A DNA stretch of 64,000 nucleotides from Epichloe hybrida (lineage: Eukaryota > Ascomycota > Sordariomycetes > Hypocreales > Clavicipitaceae). Shown one piece after another: positions 27,703 to 39,458 of this stretch (position 1 is its first letter; each line of letters begins with the position of its first letter). Under the pieces are notes generated by a model. That model did no database searches and had not been told where the DNA came from. It worked only from the letters and a program-made list of their open reading frames with translations. The DNA lies in the NCBI GenBank assembly GCA_019022495.1, contig JAFEKR010000003.1:4340001-4404000 (forward strand), in the 5' to 3' direction. Made by a program: the position numbers and the translations under genes.

Positions 27703-30700
27703 GGGGGGAGAAAGAATACAATTGTGTCGAGTGATGATTCAGTGAGAAGTCGAGGGACGTTGCGGCCGAGTTATATCCTTCCAGAGGAGTTGGTATGATG
27801 TTGTAGAAAGTAGAGATGTCACAGCATGATACAAGGCAGCGAGTGGAGTGAGAGGACAGGCCCATCCTGATATAGATATGCTTTCTCTCTGTTTGATTGA
27901 TCCAACGATGACAGATGCCAGGCGAGGCGTGTGGGCTGCGGCGAGCAAGTACCGGGTCAACCCTTGTTCCAGACGTCCAGACACCCCTGCCATCCTGCCA
28001 TCCTGCTAGGGGGAATTTCGACGCTTTGCCAAAACCAGTCGCAACAAGCCCCCGGAGGGGGGCGTCGCAATAACCACGCCCGTTGTCCTGTGTCACCCCT
28101 CACCCCACCTGTGCCAGCCAGGAGAGGGGGGGATTCAATGGCGGCGGCTGCTGGCAGTTGTCAGAGTAAACACCAGAGGTGAAGCCAAGTCTAAAACCGT
28201 GTGTCGCACCTTGAACCACTTTCCTGCTGCATCACTCTCTCTCGCACGCAAGACTGAGCTCGCTGTCGCCGACCAGACCGCCGAGCTGATTGTTTCCAAA
28301 CTTTCAAACATGTCGCGGCATGAGCTTTGAAAAGCATCTCGATTTGTCTCGGTGCTCGCGACTCCAGCCGCGTATGGATTGGGTTCAATTCTAATCAGCA
28401 CAATGGGTGACTTTTCGCCACGGGCTTCGGGCTTGTCTTGGCTTGCCCACGTCGTCCAGTTTGAATGATGCTCGTGTGTGGCTGAAAAGAGCGTTCTTTC
28501 ATTTGGGGGGGGGGGCTTCCCATTGATGTTCGCGAAAGGCGCAGGCGCCCCGTTTTTATTTCAACGCAAGCCGCCAGCCCACGTGGAGGCGAATATTCTT
28601 CCCACTTCTCAAAACGGGAATCGGTGCTCAGCCGCTGCGCAGGTACGAAAGAAAATGAAGAACAGAAGACTTCGGAGCTGACAGTTCAGTCCCAGACGAC
28701 GAAGCAGGCATGAGACAGGGCTGTATCTGTCCCGAGCCACCTCTTGTTTCGCAGGCGGTTTCGCCTTGTGCCAATGACGGTCTTGGGGAATTTGTTTAAT
28801 CTGCGAGGGACCAGAGCTTCTCGAAACCGGCTCCCCGCGCTCTTGAGCCGAAGCTAGCGACAGGGCGAGATGAGACAAGGTACAGACAAGCCAAGTATGG
28901 ATGGATTGGATATCCGTCGACATCCGCGAGCGAGAGCCAATGTGGACGACATTCTATACCACCCCCCACCCCCCAAGATTACGTCAAGGGCGCTAGGACT
29001 GGCCTTCCGCATACAAGCCAGGCGTCGTACTCATCTTGATCAGTTCATGTACGATGGACCTTCCGAAACAGCGACCAACGAGTTGAAAATGAGCCAGCAG
29101 CACGCCAAGTTGGACTTCTAGAAGCCATTGGCTTGCGACATGGGGCTAATAAGCCGCACATGGCAGCATTACGCCACGCCCCCCTCTGCTCAAAACTAAC
29201 TTGGTTAATAATGGCGCAGAATGCCCACAAAAGAAGGGCGCGGCCAATATTCTGGAAAGTAAACTGGAAACTGTTCTTGCCCAAGGCTGATTGACGAGAT
29301 TTTTCCTTTTTTTTTTTCCATCACTGCAGGGACAAGCCCCATCACATCGGCCGGTTATCGAAGGAGCGGAAATGGATTGGTGCTTCTCTCTCCCATGAAT
29401 CACGTGTCCAGTACCACCCGACGTGGCTTGTCCAGGCCTACCGTGTATGCATGTCTATCCATGGTGATGGTAAACATGATGATTCGATGGGACAGGTCGT
29501 CATGGTTGCGGACCCCGCGGCATTTCTCTCCTGCCCAGATGGTCGAACGGCAGAGCTAACACAGCTCGTCGCGACACGAAATTGTGAGGAAAATTCCCGC
29601 CGACATGGCCCAATTCACAGGCTGGGGCCACGAGGACGGTGGCACTGCCCGCATGATGGAAATGACAAACCCGATCAACGATCGCGATTGACTTCCCTCC
29701 AATGCGAACTAATTACAGCAACGATCTTGCCATGATGATGATAATAATGATGAAGATATAAAAAGTCCCTCCCGTCGTCCACCGCATCCTGCAGCCCCGT
29801 GGTTGAATTTCGATTGGCTCAGCCCTCCCCCCCCCCCTTCCCTCCCCTCTCCAGCCCACGTAAATAACGTTGAAAGGCAGAAATAAGGATAAGCGAGACA
29901 ACCACGGGGTGCATAGAGGAAGTTACTTGGCTGATATTACAGCGGGCCGACTTTTTGTTCGTCAGGGGTAAAGAAACGGGCATGTCCCGGCATGCAACAA
30001 TGCAAGGGAAGGGGGGGTGGTTGGACTCTGCACAGCCTTGTGGAAGGTTAATTAATGCTGGCGAATATCGGCCGGGGCTTTGATAGTTGCCTAATTTCCC
30101 TGGCCTTCCATGGTCGGTGATTTCGCCATGGTTTTGTAATGGAAAGTTCCGAAGAACAGGAAATGTGCACGGCGACTCAAGTTTCAATCAGGCCCCGGAT
30201 GTCGGGCTTACGAGGCAACCCCCGAGTTGAGGCTCCTCGGCCGGTGGTGAATTGGGAACCCTCCGCCGGGCCTAGCAGCATCAAATTGCGACTTTGGACG
30301 ATCCCATCCATCCATGCCCATATACCGTCCCTCCCGTGCGCGCTCACTTGCCGTTTGTGGCTACACTTCAGGTTTCACTTGGTCATGTATAGACTTGACG
30401 GAGCCAACGTCTTGTCGTCCTGAAGCACAGGTTTCGCCATCTTCACATAGAAAGGGCGTGCCATTGTCGGCGGCGAAAACTGCCGGGTTCCAGCCGACCA
30501 TGTATCGCATTTGTGATTGTGATTCTGGGGAAAGTTGATTCATGACAAGACTTCTCCGTGTCACCTGTCTGAATTGGCATGCACCACCATGTGGCGTCGT
30601 CTTTTCAAAAAAAGAAAAAAAAGAAAGAAAAAAAAAAGGCTCCCAAGGTGACTCACTCACATTTACGGCAAAGGCTTGCTACGGCCGGCTACAAAGGACC

Positions 30701-30799
30701 GCCCGGACATGATGAACGAAAAAGTTTAAGAGTCATCCGCTGAATACTGACTCGTTTTGTCACAGTTCTTGACCCTTCCTTTCTTTGGCCGTTCTTCGG
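27703..30799. other. Gene-free stretch
   Basis: About 3 kb with no supported gene. The left part is presumably the bZIP promoter. Small homopolymers occur (G-run near 28505, C-run near 29827, A-rich purine run near 30607-30640). A TATA-like gatataaaaag near 29754 has no gene that I can attach to it. Confidence 0.45.
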
Positions 30800-32335
30800 T
30801 CATCCCGTGGCCTGTACCAACTCTTCCATCCCGCCGACTGTCGTGGGCCCAGTCATGCCCTCCGGTGGGAGAGCCCATCTGGGAAGAGGGCTCTTGTATG
30901 ACCATGCGCCGTCGGCGTCTTCGTACCGCAGGCTGTGAAGCCATAGAGAGAGCTCATGCATTCCGGGGTCAGAGTACAATGGCGTCGCGCATACGTCGCA
31001 CACTTGGCCCGTCATCCTTTCTGCGCGCTTCTTCTCGTACTTGTCAACCATTTCATCGTAGTAGACCACCGCCTCTGCCACGTCTTCTTTGCCCATCCGG
31101 GACAGCCTGCTGATGACGTCTTCGTCGGGAGTCTGCGTACCATCCTCGTCTTCGCGGCCGAGGTTGAAGCCCCATACCCGCTGGTTTGCGTAGATGGGAT
31201 CATTTTGGATCGGGTGCCCCAGATACTGTAGATGCACTCTGATTTGGTGCGTTCGTCCCGTGACGGGCAGGCATCGAACGACGGAGTATCCTCGCTTGTT
31301 CACCCAAGGTTTGCCCCTGGATTCGTCACCTGCCTCGGTGGTGGCATCTCGCATGCCATCGTCGGCGCCCGAGGCCCGGCTGTCCTTTGGTGGGTAGTAG
31401 GCGAGGCGCTTGAAGACTGTGCGCGCCGTCTTTCCGTTGGCTCGCACCCGGTTGAGGCCTAATTTTGGCGATATCGTGAGGATGGGTTGGTCGCAGACAA
31501 CCTCGCCTTGCGGAAACTCGCCCGCCACTCGCGCCACGTATTCCTTTCTCACAGTCCGCGACTTGATTTGGTTCCCCAAGGCCTCCGCCGCCCGGACACT
31601 CTTGGCCACAAACATGATGCCGCTCGTCAGTCGGTCTAGTCTATTGCATGGGTACGGCATGAAATGCTGGCCTCGGTCCGCCTTCATGATTTCCAGAACC
31701 GAGTTGAACTTGTATCGTCCTGCCGGGTGGACCGGAACTCCTGATGGTTTGTTGATGACAATCATGTCATCGTCTTCGTGAATAATACCCACTGGCTCTG
31801 CAGTGACGGGAGGCTCGTGACGATGCATGGTGTGAGATATCAAATCGCCGTTGAGGATGACATAGTCCGGCCCAACACGCTTTCCGTTGACAAAGATGTC
31901 GCCCTTGTCCATCGTTTCCCTGTAGTATTCGGTGGGTCTGTCTCGAAACTCGGACTCGAAGATCTCTATCAAGGTCCGCCCACGCCATCGTTCTTTGCAA
32001 TAGGTGTTGTATGTCCAGTAATAAGGTCGTACGCGGCGTAGATCGTCCTCGAAATAATACGGCGGCGGCCAGACGGAATCGACTGGCGTGATCAATGGGT
32101 CAACCGACTCGTCTCCCTTCTTCTTCTTCTTCTTCTTCTTCTTCTGCTCCTTTCCCATCGGACTTCTGGATTCTTGCTTCTCCTTGGTCGTCTCGTCTAC
32201 CGTCGGCAATGTTTTTGGTGGTGCTGTCGTCGTTTCCGGGCTCGACGCGACTGAAACGTCGCCATCTACGGTCGCCATTGCGGCCACTCTCTTCAGTAAT
32301 GCTCCAAAGGCTCTGGATCCGGCTCTCACTAGCAT
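30800..32335 (-). CDS. pus9: RluA-family tRNA pseudouridine synthase, Pus9/Rib2 type
   Basis: Single frame of 511 residues. After a Ser/Thr-rich N-terminus and a run of ten or so lysines (encoded by a TTC trinucleotide repeat on the plus strand at about 32120-32150), an S4-like segment begins (VRPYYWTYNTYCKERWRGRT, then EYYRETMDKGDIFVNGKRVG). The catalytic-aspartate motif NRLDRLTSG and the RluA signature VTGRTHQIRVHLQYLGHPI are clear. S. cerevisiae Pus9 and Rib2/Pus8 isomerise U32 of mitochondrial and cytosolic tRNAs, and that is the expected reaction. No deaminase domain is attached, so it resembles Pus9 more than Rib2. ATGs at 32335 and 32278 are both possible starts; a mitochondrial form from the upstream one is conceivable. 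The gene is divergent from the thioesterase gene. Confidence 0.9.
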   Translation of the reverse strand: MLVRAGSRAFGALLKRVAAMATVDGDVSVASSPETTTAPPKTLPTVDETTKEKQESRSPMGKEQKKKKKKKKKGDESVDPLITPVDSVWPPPYYFEDDLRRVRPYYWTYNTYCKERWRGRTLIEIFESEFRDRPTEYYRETMDKGDIFVNGKRVGPDYVILNGDLISHTMHRHEPPVTAEPVGIIHEDDDMIVINKPSGVPVHPAGRYKFNSVLEIMKADRGQHFMPYPCNRLDRLTSGIMFVAKSVRAAEALGNQIKSRTVRKEYVARVAGEFPQGEVVCDQPILTISPKLGLNRVRANGKTARTVFKRLAYYPPKDSRASGADDGMRDATTEAGDESRGKPWVNKRGYSVVRCLPVTGRTHQIRVHLQYLGHPIQNDPIYANQRVWGFNLGREDEDGTQTPDEDVISRLSRMGKEDVAEAVVYYDEMVDKYEKKRAERMTGQVCDVCATPLYSDPGMHELSLWLHSLRYEDADGAWSYKSPLPRWALPPEGMTGPTTVGGMEELVQATG

Positions 32336-32866
32336 CAGTGATCCAAGAGATGCCAGCTTTCAATCTCCCCGGTAGTCCCGGCCGTGCTTCGTCCAAGGGG
32401 ATCGACGGCGCGGCCTGTTGGACAACCGGGAGGAGAAAACTGGGCGGAGAGAGCCGGCAGAACTCTCCAGCGAATCTGCCTCTTTAGGCTTGGTTCGGCG
32501 ACAACGCACGCTCCTGCCTGGTGTACGGAGTATACGCACTGTAGCACTGTATCGCCCACTGACGACTAAGACTGAGCGTCACTTGCTGGAGACGGAAACA
32601 CCAGCACACGGGATCCCAGCATAACCATATGGCATGACACTACCGGGTGCTCACGATCAGATTTACATTGGTGGAGGCTCTAGAACAAGTCTCTCTCAGC
32701 TGGGCCAAAGACCTGTGCTACCCTACGCCGCGCCGGTCAACGCCAAAGCCTCGGCACTTTTGAGCTCCACTCGTGAGCTTCACTCCTCTTCAACCTTTGT
32801 TTTCCATAATTTTCAACACCCGTCAAGGAACCTTTTCCGACGAAATTGGTGTGCTTGGTGCCGGCA
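32336..32866. promoter_or_regulatory. Bidirectional promoter between pus9 and the thioesterase gene
   Basis: A 531-bp spacer between divergent start codons. No individual site is recognised with confidence. Confidence 0.4.
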
Positions 32867-33551
32867 ATGGCTTCGGCGGACAAGAAGACCCGCAAAAGGG
32901 AAGACTACCCTTATATCTTGGACTACCGAACGCGGTGGTGAGTCTCTGTGCCCTTGTTCCGAAGAAAGCTTGCGATGAGGTGCCACGGAGCCGGCCCCCG
33001 AACCTATGGATGGATCCAGAATCGGGAGGCTAACCAGACATCTTTCGCCTTTCAAAGGAATGACAACGACATGTATGATCACATGAACAACTCTGTATAC
33101 AATTTCTTGTAAGTGATGATCCATCCCGACACATGACTGTGCATTCGATTCAAATACAGAGAGGGCCATTGAACTCAACATGTCCATGTCTAGATTCGAC
33201 TCTGCCGTCAACGCCTATCTGATGGAACACTGCAACCTACATCCCCCCAGTTCGCCGCATTACCCTCTCGTTGCTCACACCAGCACCAACTACTACTCCT
33301 CCATTGCGTACCCCTCCGTTGCGGAGGTTGGTGTGAGGGTGGTCAAGCTGGGCAATTCCAGCGTCATGTTCGAGCTGGCGCTCTTCGAGAAGGGCGTGTC
33401 GGATGTCAAGGCTGTGTGTGACTTCATACATGTCTTTGTAGAAAGGGCGACGGGAAGACCGGCCAAGACCGGGATGGCTCCCGAGCTGAGAGAGGGCTTG
33501 GAGCAGTTGTGCAAGGGTGGCGAGCCTTTCAAGTCAAAGAGCAAGCTGTGA
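32867..33551 (+). CDS. Hotdog-fold thioesterase (4-hydroxybenzoyl-CoA thioesterase-like)
   Basis: Three exons (32867-32937, 33058-33108, 33194-33551) join in phase to give 159 residues. The junctions rebuild the family signature RWNDNDMYDHMNNSVYNFLF, whose D-x-D-x-Y-x-H-x-N-N core is the active-site helix of FcbC/YbgC-like acyl-CoA thioesterases. The following HTSTNYYSSIAYPSVAEVGV and SSVMFELALFE are the expected hotdog beta strands. It probably hydrolyses an acyl-CoA; the substrate and compartment cannot be read from sequence. The C-terminal SKSKL is close to, but not a clean, peroxisomal PTS1 tripeptide (SKL requires the last three residues, which are indeed S-K-L here), so peroxisomal import is plausible. 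Confidence 0.88.
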
Positions 33552-33982
33552 AGTTCTCGACATGTCAACTTCCACGGTTCCTTCTGTGTATGAGCAGACT
33601 ATGCATTGTGTGTGTCTTGTGTGTGTTATTTTGGCATGTTGACTGACGTCCGAGGTACTCAAGGAAGGTGTTTCCGTTTTAACGTCAAATGTTTGCAGCA
33701 GGTATTATTACACGCAGCTGGCGAGGATAGGATACGTGCGGGGAAAATTGCAGTAAATGTAAACCCTACTCTGTTTCGTGCGAGTTAATGCCATTGCATC
33801 ACAACAACCTTGCCACCATGCAGCCAGAATCAATGGCCCCGAACATATACGCGAAAATTAGAAGGGCAGGTGAGGCGCGCGCGCGCAGGCAAGGCCAGGC
33901 TCCACACCGCGGCTGGTTCAAAGCCACCACGACACAACTCTTGCATCTTCGTGCTTCCAGAGTGCGCACACAAGAGCAAAAC
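33552..33982. other. Intergenic spacer upstream of fta4
   Basis: Probable 3' flank of the thioesterase gene and promoter of fta4. The open plus frame from 33788 is in frame with fta4, and an N-terminal extension cannot be excluded. Confidence 0.45.
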
Positions 33983-34812
33983 ATGACAGCACCCCCTCCA
34001 ACCGTCCCCTCTCTCAAGGAAGCCTTCATCGCCGCCCAGACAAACCTCCTCTCGCAACCACTCGGCCCGTCAAGAACCTGGCGCCGAGCCAACGACGCCT
34101 CCAACCAGCCCATCCCGCCGCGGCTCCTCGACGACGTCCTCTTCTCCCTCAACCATGCGATTCAGCAGCACTGTCGACGCGTGTACCCCCCCCAGGCGAG
34201 CTACAATGTCGCCGAACAAATCAGCAACTCTTACCTACGCGATGCGGAGGACCGAGTGAGAGGGTTGAAGGAATCGGAGAGCACCATTGGGAAGGAGCTG
34301 GATTTCGGTACGACTTGACGCGTAGTGCACCGAGGCGAGAATATGAATCATCAGACACTAATGCCATGGTTGCAGTGGCGGACGATTCGATAGAAGCGCT
34401 TCCCACGTTGTGGCCCATCGAAAAGGACATTGCGAACGATCCCGCCGCGGCAGAGGAATACGAAGCACTTGTGCAGAGGTTGACTGAATTGACGGAACAA
34501 CGGCGTCAACTGAGACTTCGCGTGCAGCGATTGCGGAGAATAGAAGCGTCCGTGAAACCTTTATCCGCGACGGAAGACAACAACGTCCAGGATAATTTGG
34601 TCACCAAGAATGGTCCCCTGGAACAGGAGCTGGAGAAGATGCGCGCCTTGTTGCCGCGTGTCGCCGGGCAGGTTGCGGAATTGCCAGACCAACCGGCGAA
34701 TGACCGTTCACGATCGCGGACTTCATCAACGGTGGATTTTGGAGACATGACAAAGGCACGGAAGCGTAATCTTGACAACTTTCTATCGGATCCCAGGGTA
34801 TTTCCATCTTGA
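33983..34812 (+). CDS. fta4: Inner-kinetochore protein Fta4 (Sim4/CENP-U-like)
   Basis: Two exons (33983-34307, 34376-34812) with a GTACGA donor and a TTGCAG acceptor in phase give 253 residues. The N-terminal half (TVPSLKEAFIAAQTNLLSQP, then PPRLLDDVLFSLNHAIQQHC) and the segment across the junction (LDFVADDSIEALPTLWP) match my memory of the Fta4 kinetochore-subunit family. A coiled coil follows (EALVQRLTELTEQRRQLRLR). In fission yeast Fta4 belongs to the Sim4 complex at the inner kinetochore. The frame is also open upstream to 33788, but those residues are not family-like, so 33983 is preferred. Confidence 0.82.
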
Positions 34813-36651
34813 GCACGGGTTCAAGTTGGGATCTGCCAACCAGAGAGTGAGCTCAGTGTACGCAAAAACGCCCGACAGAGATTTATTTGTTCACCCTTGA
34901 CAAAAAAATCAGGGCCATTCAGGTCCCACACTGTGTTGTGATCAGACAACCTTGCTGGAGAACTGGATCGGGCTGTTGTCTTGATTGCTTGCAGCTTTCC
35001 AGCAAGTCTTGAACCAATCTGGTCCTCTGGAACCAGCGTCTCCGATCATGAAATCTGTCTCCCCCAGGATCGACAGGACGTGTGGTATCAGCTCACAGCA
35101 CTGGAATACTTGAGCATCCTGGGTCGCAACAAAAGCCGCTCGAGGGACCGAGTAGCGGCCATAAGACGGTACCCAGGTACGGTCTGTCCGGATGCAAAAT
35201 ATCAGGGTGGTGTAGTATTAAATCAAGTGCATAAAATGTACCGCCACTTTGTGTGCCTATTGAAACGTGACGAATATCCGAAATGCTTCAGCAGAGCCAT
35301 GACGGCGTCTAGGATCCCCGTCACCTTACGTACGTACCTGGCCAGAATAACTTCAAGTTCCGGGTCCATTTCCAACCCCGGCCGGTCCGGATTGATGACG
35401 CGAATCTCGTGGGTCTAGCAAGATCATCCAGGGCCAACATGTATACGAGATCGCAACAGTGGAGCAAAGAAGAGGAAGACGTGTTCCGGCTCTGTTGTTG
35501 GCCTTGATTCCGGTAGCCATAGTCGGCTCGTGAGTCGTCGTCAGCAAGGCCCCGCCCGCGCGCATGGCACTTGCCTTTTCAGGCTGACAGCTGGCCAATC
35601 AGTGATGCAGCGAAGCGAAGCTAACGACTTGGCCGTGCCAGCCAGCTGGGCCAGCTGGTAGACAAGACGTGAAGCGTGAAGCTTGCCAGGACTGCCAGGC
35701 CTGCCAGGACTGCCAGGCCTGCCAGGACTGCCAGGACCGTTGAAGCCGCTTTAAATGCCAGCAATACTCTGTCTTGTGCGGTGCGGCATTTCTTCTCGTG
35801 AATTGTGACCCATCTTCAACCCGACAAGCCTCGGCTTGTTCGGATCCTCCAGCTGGCGCAGCATCCAACACGCTGACTTTGGACACGGGATCTGGCCTTT
35901 TCTTGACCCTGCATCGGCGGCTGTTGCCATCTGGCACTATCTTCCTCATCGTGGGCCCCCCTCCATCTCCTCGCGAATATCCCAGTCGTTGATAAGATCA
36001 AGTTGTGTCTCGGCGAGTCCGAGTCCGAAAGATGGGCGATTGATGCCATTATCATCACTTGAGCCAAATTAGCATCCGCTTGCTGACGTGGTTGAGAATG
36101 CTTCGAATATGCCATTTTTTTGCTTTTGCATGACTCCACACAGGCCTCTCCGACCGACTGACTTACCGACTGACTTACACGGTCTGGTCAGACCACCCAT
36201 GGACAAAAGGAAATCGCTCTCAGAAAACACTCAACGGGCCTATTCCACCAGGTGGTGGAAAATTACCGCGGCCCACCCACCATGACAGCAATACCCCGTC
36301 GTGTAATAATTTTCACCCACTTGCCCAGAACTCGCTTGCCAAAGGCGCTATGTGGGCCAATATGGTGGTGGCCCGGTGGGCTTTTTTCCGTTCCTGGCGG
36401 TTTGGCAACGGCTCCAAGAGTGCCGAAGCGCTTCCCCCGGTCACCATGTTATATGCTGGCCGTTTCCTGGGATTTCGCTGGTGGCAGCCAGGTGTACGGG
36501 AGGTGTTCGTCAGCTTTGGGACTGTCAGGATTTCGGGCAAAAAGTTCGAGAACAGCCCATCATTGCTGACTTGACATTGACTGTTCACCCTAACCCAGAC
36601 GAAATATAAATCTTTGGGGCCAGTCTCTACAGAGGAGCCCGAGAAAACAAG
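34813..36651. other. Gene-free stretch
   Basis: No supported gene. It contains the 9-bp tandem repeat listed separately and a TATA-like aaatataaatc at about 36603, which probably serves the carotenoid oxygenase gene. Confidence 0.45.
35684..35736. repeat. 9-bp tandem repeat (CTGCCAGGM)n
   Basis: About six head-to-tail copies alternating CTGCCAGGA and CTGCCAGGC. No gene overlaps. Confidence 0.9.
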
Positions 36652-36845
36652 ATGACCGTCGAAAAAGCTCACGTTATCCGTCGCACCGCCAATGATGAGC
36701 AGATTGACATACAACAAGCTTTGACGAATTATGGAAAACGAAGAATGGAGATCGTGGCCGAATCAGGGAGCTGTATGTCATCCGGCGCGCTTAGGAATTC
36801 ACATGTTGAGACATACTGACATGACATATAGTTCGAAGGGCTTGA
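36652..36845 (+). promoter_or_regulatory. Overlapping upstream ORF of the carotenoid oxygenase gene
   Basis: An ATG at 36652 with A at -3 lies about 48 bp downstream of a TATA-like aaatataaatc and 79 bp upstream of the proposed start at 36731. It is in a different frame. On the spliced message its reading frame crosses the first intron and ends at a TGA at 36843-36845, overlapping the main coding start. If included in the transcript it would reduce translation of the oxygenase. Alternatively transcription starts downstream of it. Confidence 0.4.
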
Positions 36846-38436
36846 CGAGCATCGTGGACCCATTGAACTTGAAGTGAAGGGAAACATTCCATCCTGGGCT
36901 GCCGGAACATTTTATAGAACTGGGCCTGGTCAGTCTGTAGTGGAGAACACGTCGAGGGGAACGCATTATGTGTCTCACTGGTTTGACGGCTTCGCACAAA
37001 TCCACAAATTCGACATCACACCGACTGCCGGCGAGAAGGAGACATGCTCAGTGACTTATTCGTCTCGATGTCAGTCCGAAGAGTGTATAGAACTCGTCAA
37101 GAAAAGAGGATGGCGCGTAGGTGTCTCGTTTGGACAGAGGAGCGATCCTTGCGTTGGACTGTTCGCCAAGTTCATGAGCCTCTTCGTCCCACGACAAATC
37201 AACAACAATGTTACTGTTGTTCCGAACCTGCCGGGACTGAGGGACAAGCACCCAACGCAGGGAGGCCACGGCAAAGAGCCTGCCAACGTGTATGCATGCA
37301 CGGACAATGCCACTCTTCAAAAGCTGGACCCGAGGACGTTGGAGCCTTTGGGGAAGGCGACTCAGAAAAGCTTACATCCTGATCTCAAAGGCCCCATGTC
37401 ATGCGCGCACGCCCAAAGGGACCCCGAGACTGGAGACTTGTTCAACTTCAATCTGGAGCCAGGCATGAGAGCGACCTATCGCATATTTCGAGTCAATGCC
37501 AAGTCGGGGACCACAGACATCTTGGCAACCATCTCGGACAAGGAGCTGGCTCCTGCCTACATTCACAGCTTCTTCCTGACAGAAAATCACGTCATCCTCT
37601 GCGTTCCAACCTCACATTACGGCTGGAAAGGACTCAAAGTCCTGTGGGAGCGCAACATTATTGAGTCGATCAAGCCTTTTGACAAGAAGGATGAATGCAA
37701 ATGGCTGGTTGTCGACCGACGTCACGGGAGAGGAGTAGTGGCCCGATTTTCGACACCGGCCTCCTTCTTCTTCCACACTGTCAATGCCTTTGAGGAAAAG
37801 TCAAAGGACGGCAACGGCGACGAGGTTACGCATCTGTACATGGACTACGTCGGATATGAAGATGCAAACTTGATGCGCATGCTGTATTACGACATCCTCA
37901 CGGACCGCAACGGAGCGGCAGCCAAGGGTCTGGCGGAGTGCGGGCTCAAATCAGCGCAGACTCGGCTTGTTCGCCAACAGTTTACGATGCACGCCCACTC
38001 GCAGCAAAACGATGATGGCGCGTACTCCCGGCTTGCCAAGGAAGTCTTTTCCATCCCGGGCCCGCACTCGGGAGACCTGCCAACCATCAACCCAAACCGA
38101 GCTGGCAAGGTCTACAGGTACGCCTACGGGGTTGGGAATGGGGGAAGGAGCATTTTCATGGACTGTCTGGTCAAGACGGACTTGCAGACCCGTGAAGCTT
38201 TGATATGGAAGGGACCAGTCGGCCACACGCCGGGCGAACCCATGTTCATACCGCGGCCAGGTGGAGCCGAGGAGGACGACGGTGTGATTATGGCCTTGGT
38301 TCTTGATAGCAGTGGACGAAAATCGTATCTGATGTGCTTGGATGCCAAAACATTTAAAGAGCTGGGCAGAGCCGAGACAGATTTCCCCATTGCTCTGTGT
38401 CTCCATGGATCGCGCACACCTCTGCCAGGGACGTAA
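36731..38436 (+). CDS. Carotenoid cleavage oxygenase (torulene dioxygenase/RPE65 family)
   Basis: Two exons (36731-36772, 36832-38436) give 548 residues. The short first exon is chosen because only this frame joins in phase 0 and restores the family start WRSWPNQGAFEGLDEHRGPI, followed by GNIPSWAAGTFYRTGPGQ. The four iron-binding histidines have candidates in order: MSCAHAQRDP, PAYIHSFFLTENH, FFFHTVNAFEE and the C-terminal ALCLHGSRT. The family uses non-haem Fe(II) to split a carotenoid or apocarotenoid double bond with O2. In fungi CarT-type members cleave torulene and CarX-type members make retinal. Length and N-terminus favour the CarT/Cao-2 branch, but substrate is not provable here. No carotenoid biosynthesis gene lies nearby. 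Confidence 0.9.
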
Positions 38437-39458
38437 ATTCAATACAATACTGTTCTTGGACAAATGCGCAAAGGAACAATTGCCAGAAGAAGACGTGGCC
38501 GTGGGGCACGGTATTTCCGGCGTCTATTCATAAAGGACAACACACACACACACACACACAATGCATGTTTCTCTCCAGGCATGAAAGACGTGCGACCGCG
38601 TGATGATTTACGAACCATTCAAAATGTGGGCTTGAGCATTGTCTTCTCTCCTAGATGACTATGTAATTAGTGAGTTGGCATGTCGTCCAAGCCGATCTAA
38701 CCTATGCACGCAACAGGCTCAGTGCCCGTCGCAGCTCATTTCATAATGCCTCTTGGCAAAGGAAAACCACAGTGTACAAATTCAAAAAGAGCCGTTACAC
38801 CCAGCGCTGCAGAGACGTGATTCATCCGTTCCGGCTCGACAAAGACTTGGTATGGAAAGCATATCCAGCTTTGAGATGCATCCTGAAACGGGACGCCAGA
38901 ACGGAAGCCGACCTGCGACCCAAAAGATGAGAGGCATCCAGGTATTATCTGTGGAGAGGGAATCTCCAGGCTATACGAGAATGCCACGTTTGAATGACAA
39001 GTGGCGACCAGGATGGGAACCCATGTTCCCACGGCGACAGGTTTGCTTCACACCATGTCGTTCCCACTTCGTTCTCCGGGACGTGCCCGCAATTAACGTC
39101 CCCTACCAAGGTCACCTCGGGATTATTTGTGGTTACACAGCCTGAGACAGTTTGAGGCCCCCAGCTGGCCGTGTCCGACTGTAGCACAAGACGGCGCATT
39201 TCGTGTGTGTGAAAATTTCCGAGCAATAACACCCGGAATATGCAGGTGCACCCAATTCTCTTCCTGCTGGGTTGGCTCCGGAAATTGGAGCCATCCGGCC
39301 ATCCGACGTGCGAGACGGTGTGGAGAGTGATGATGTATTCAGCTATCTAGGCTATCCACACATGGCGAGAAAAGGGGCATAAGGGCGCAAAGCCCAAGTG
39401 CCGAGGTCTCGTAATGAGCCGGGCACCGTGAGGCTGCCGGATGGATGCGGAAACAGTT
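38437..39458. other. Convergent 3' region
   Basis: Lies between two convergent genes. It includes a (CA)n run at 38539-38561. No gene recognised. Confidence 0.5.
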
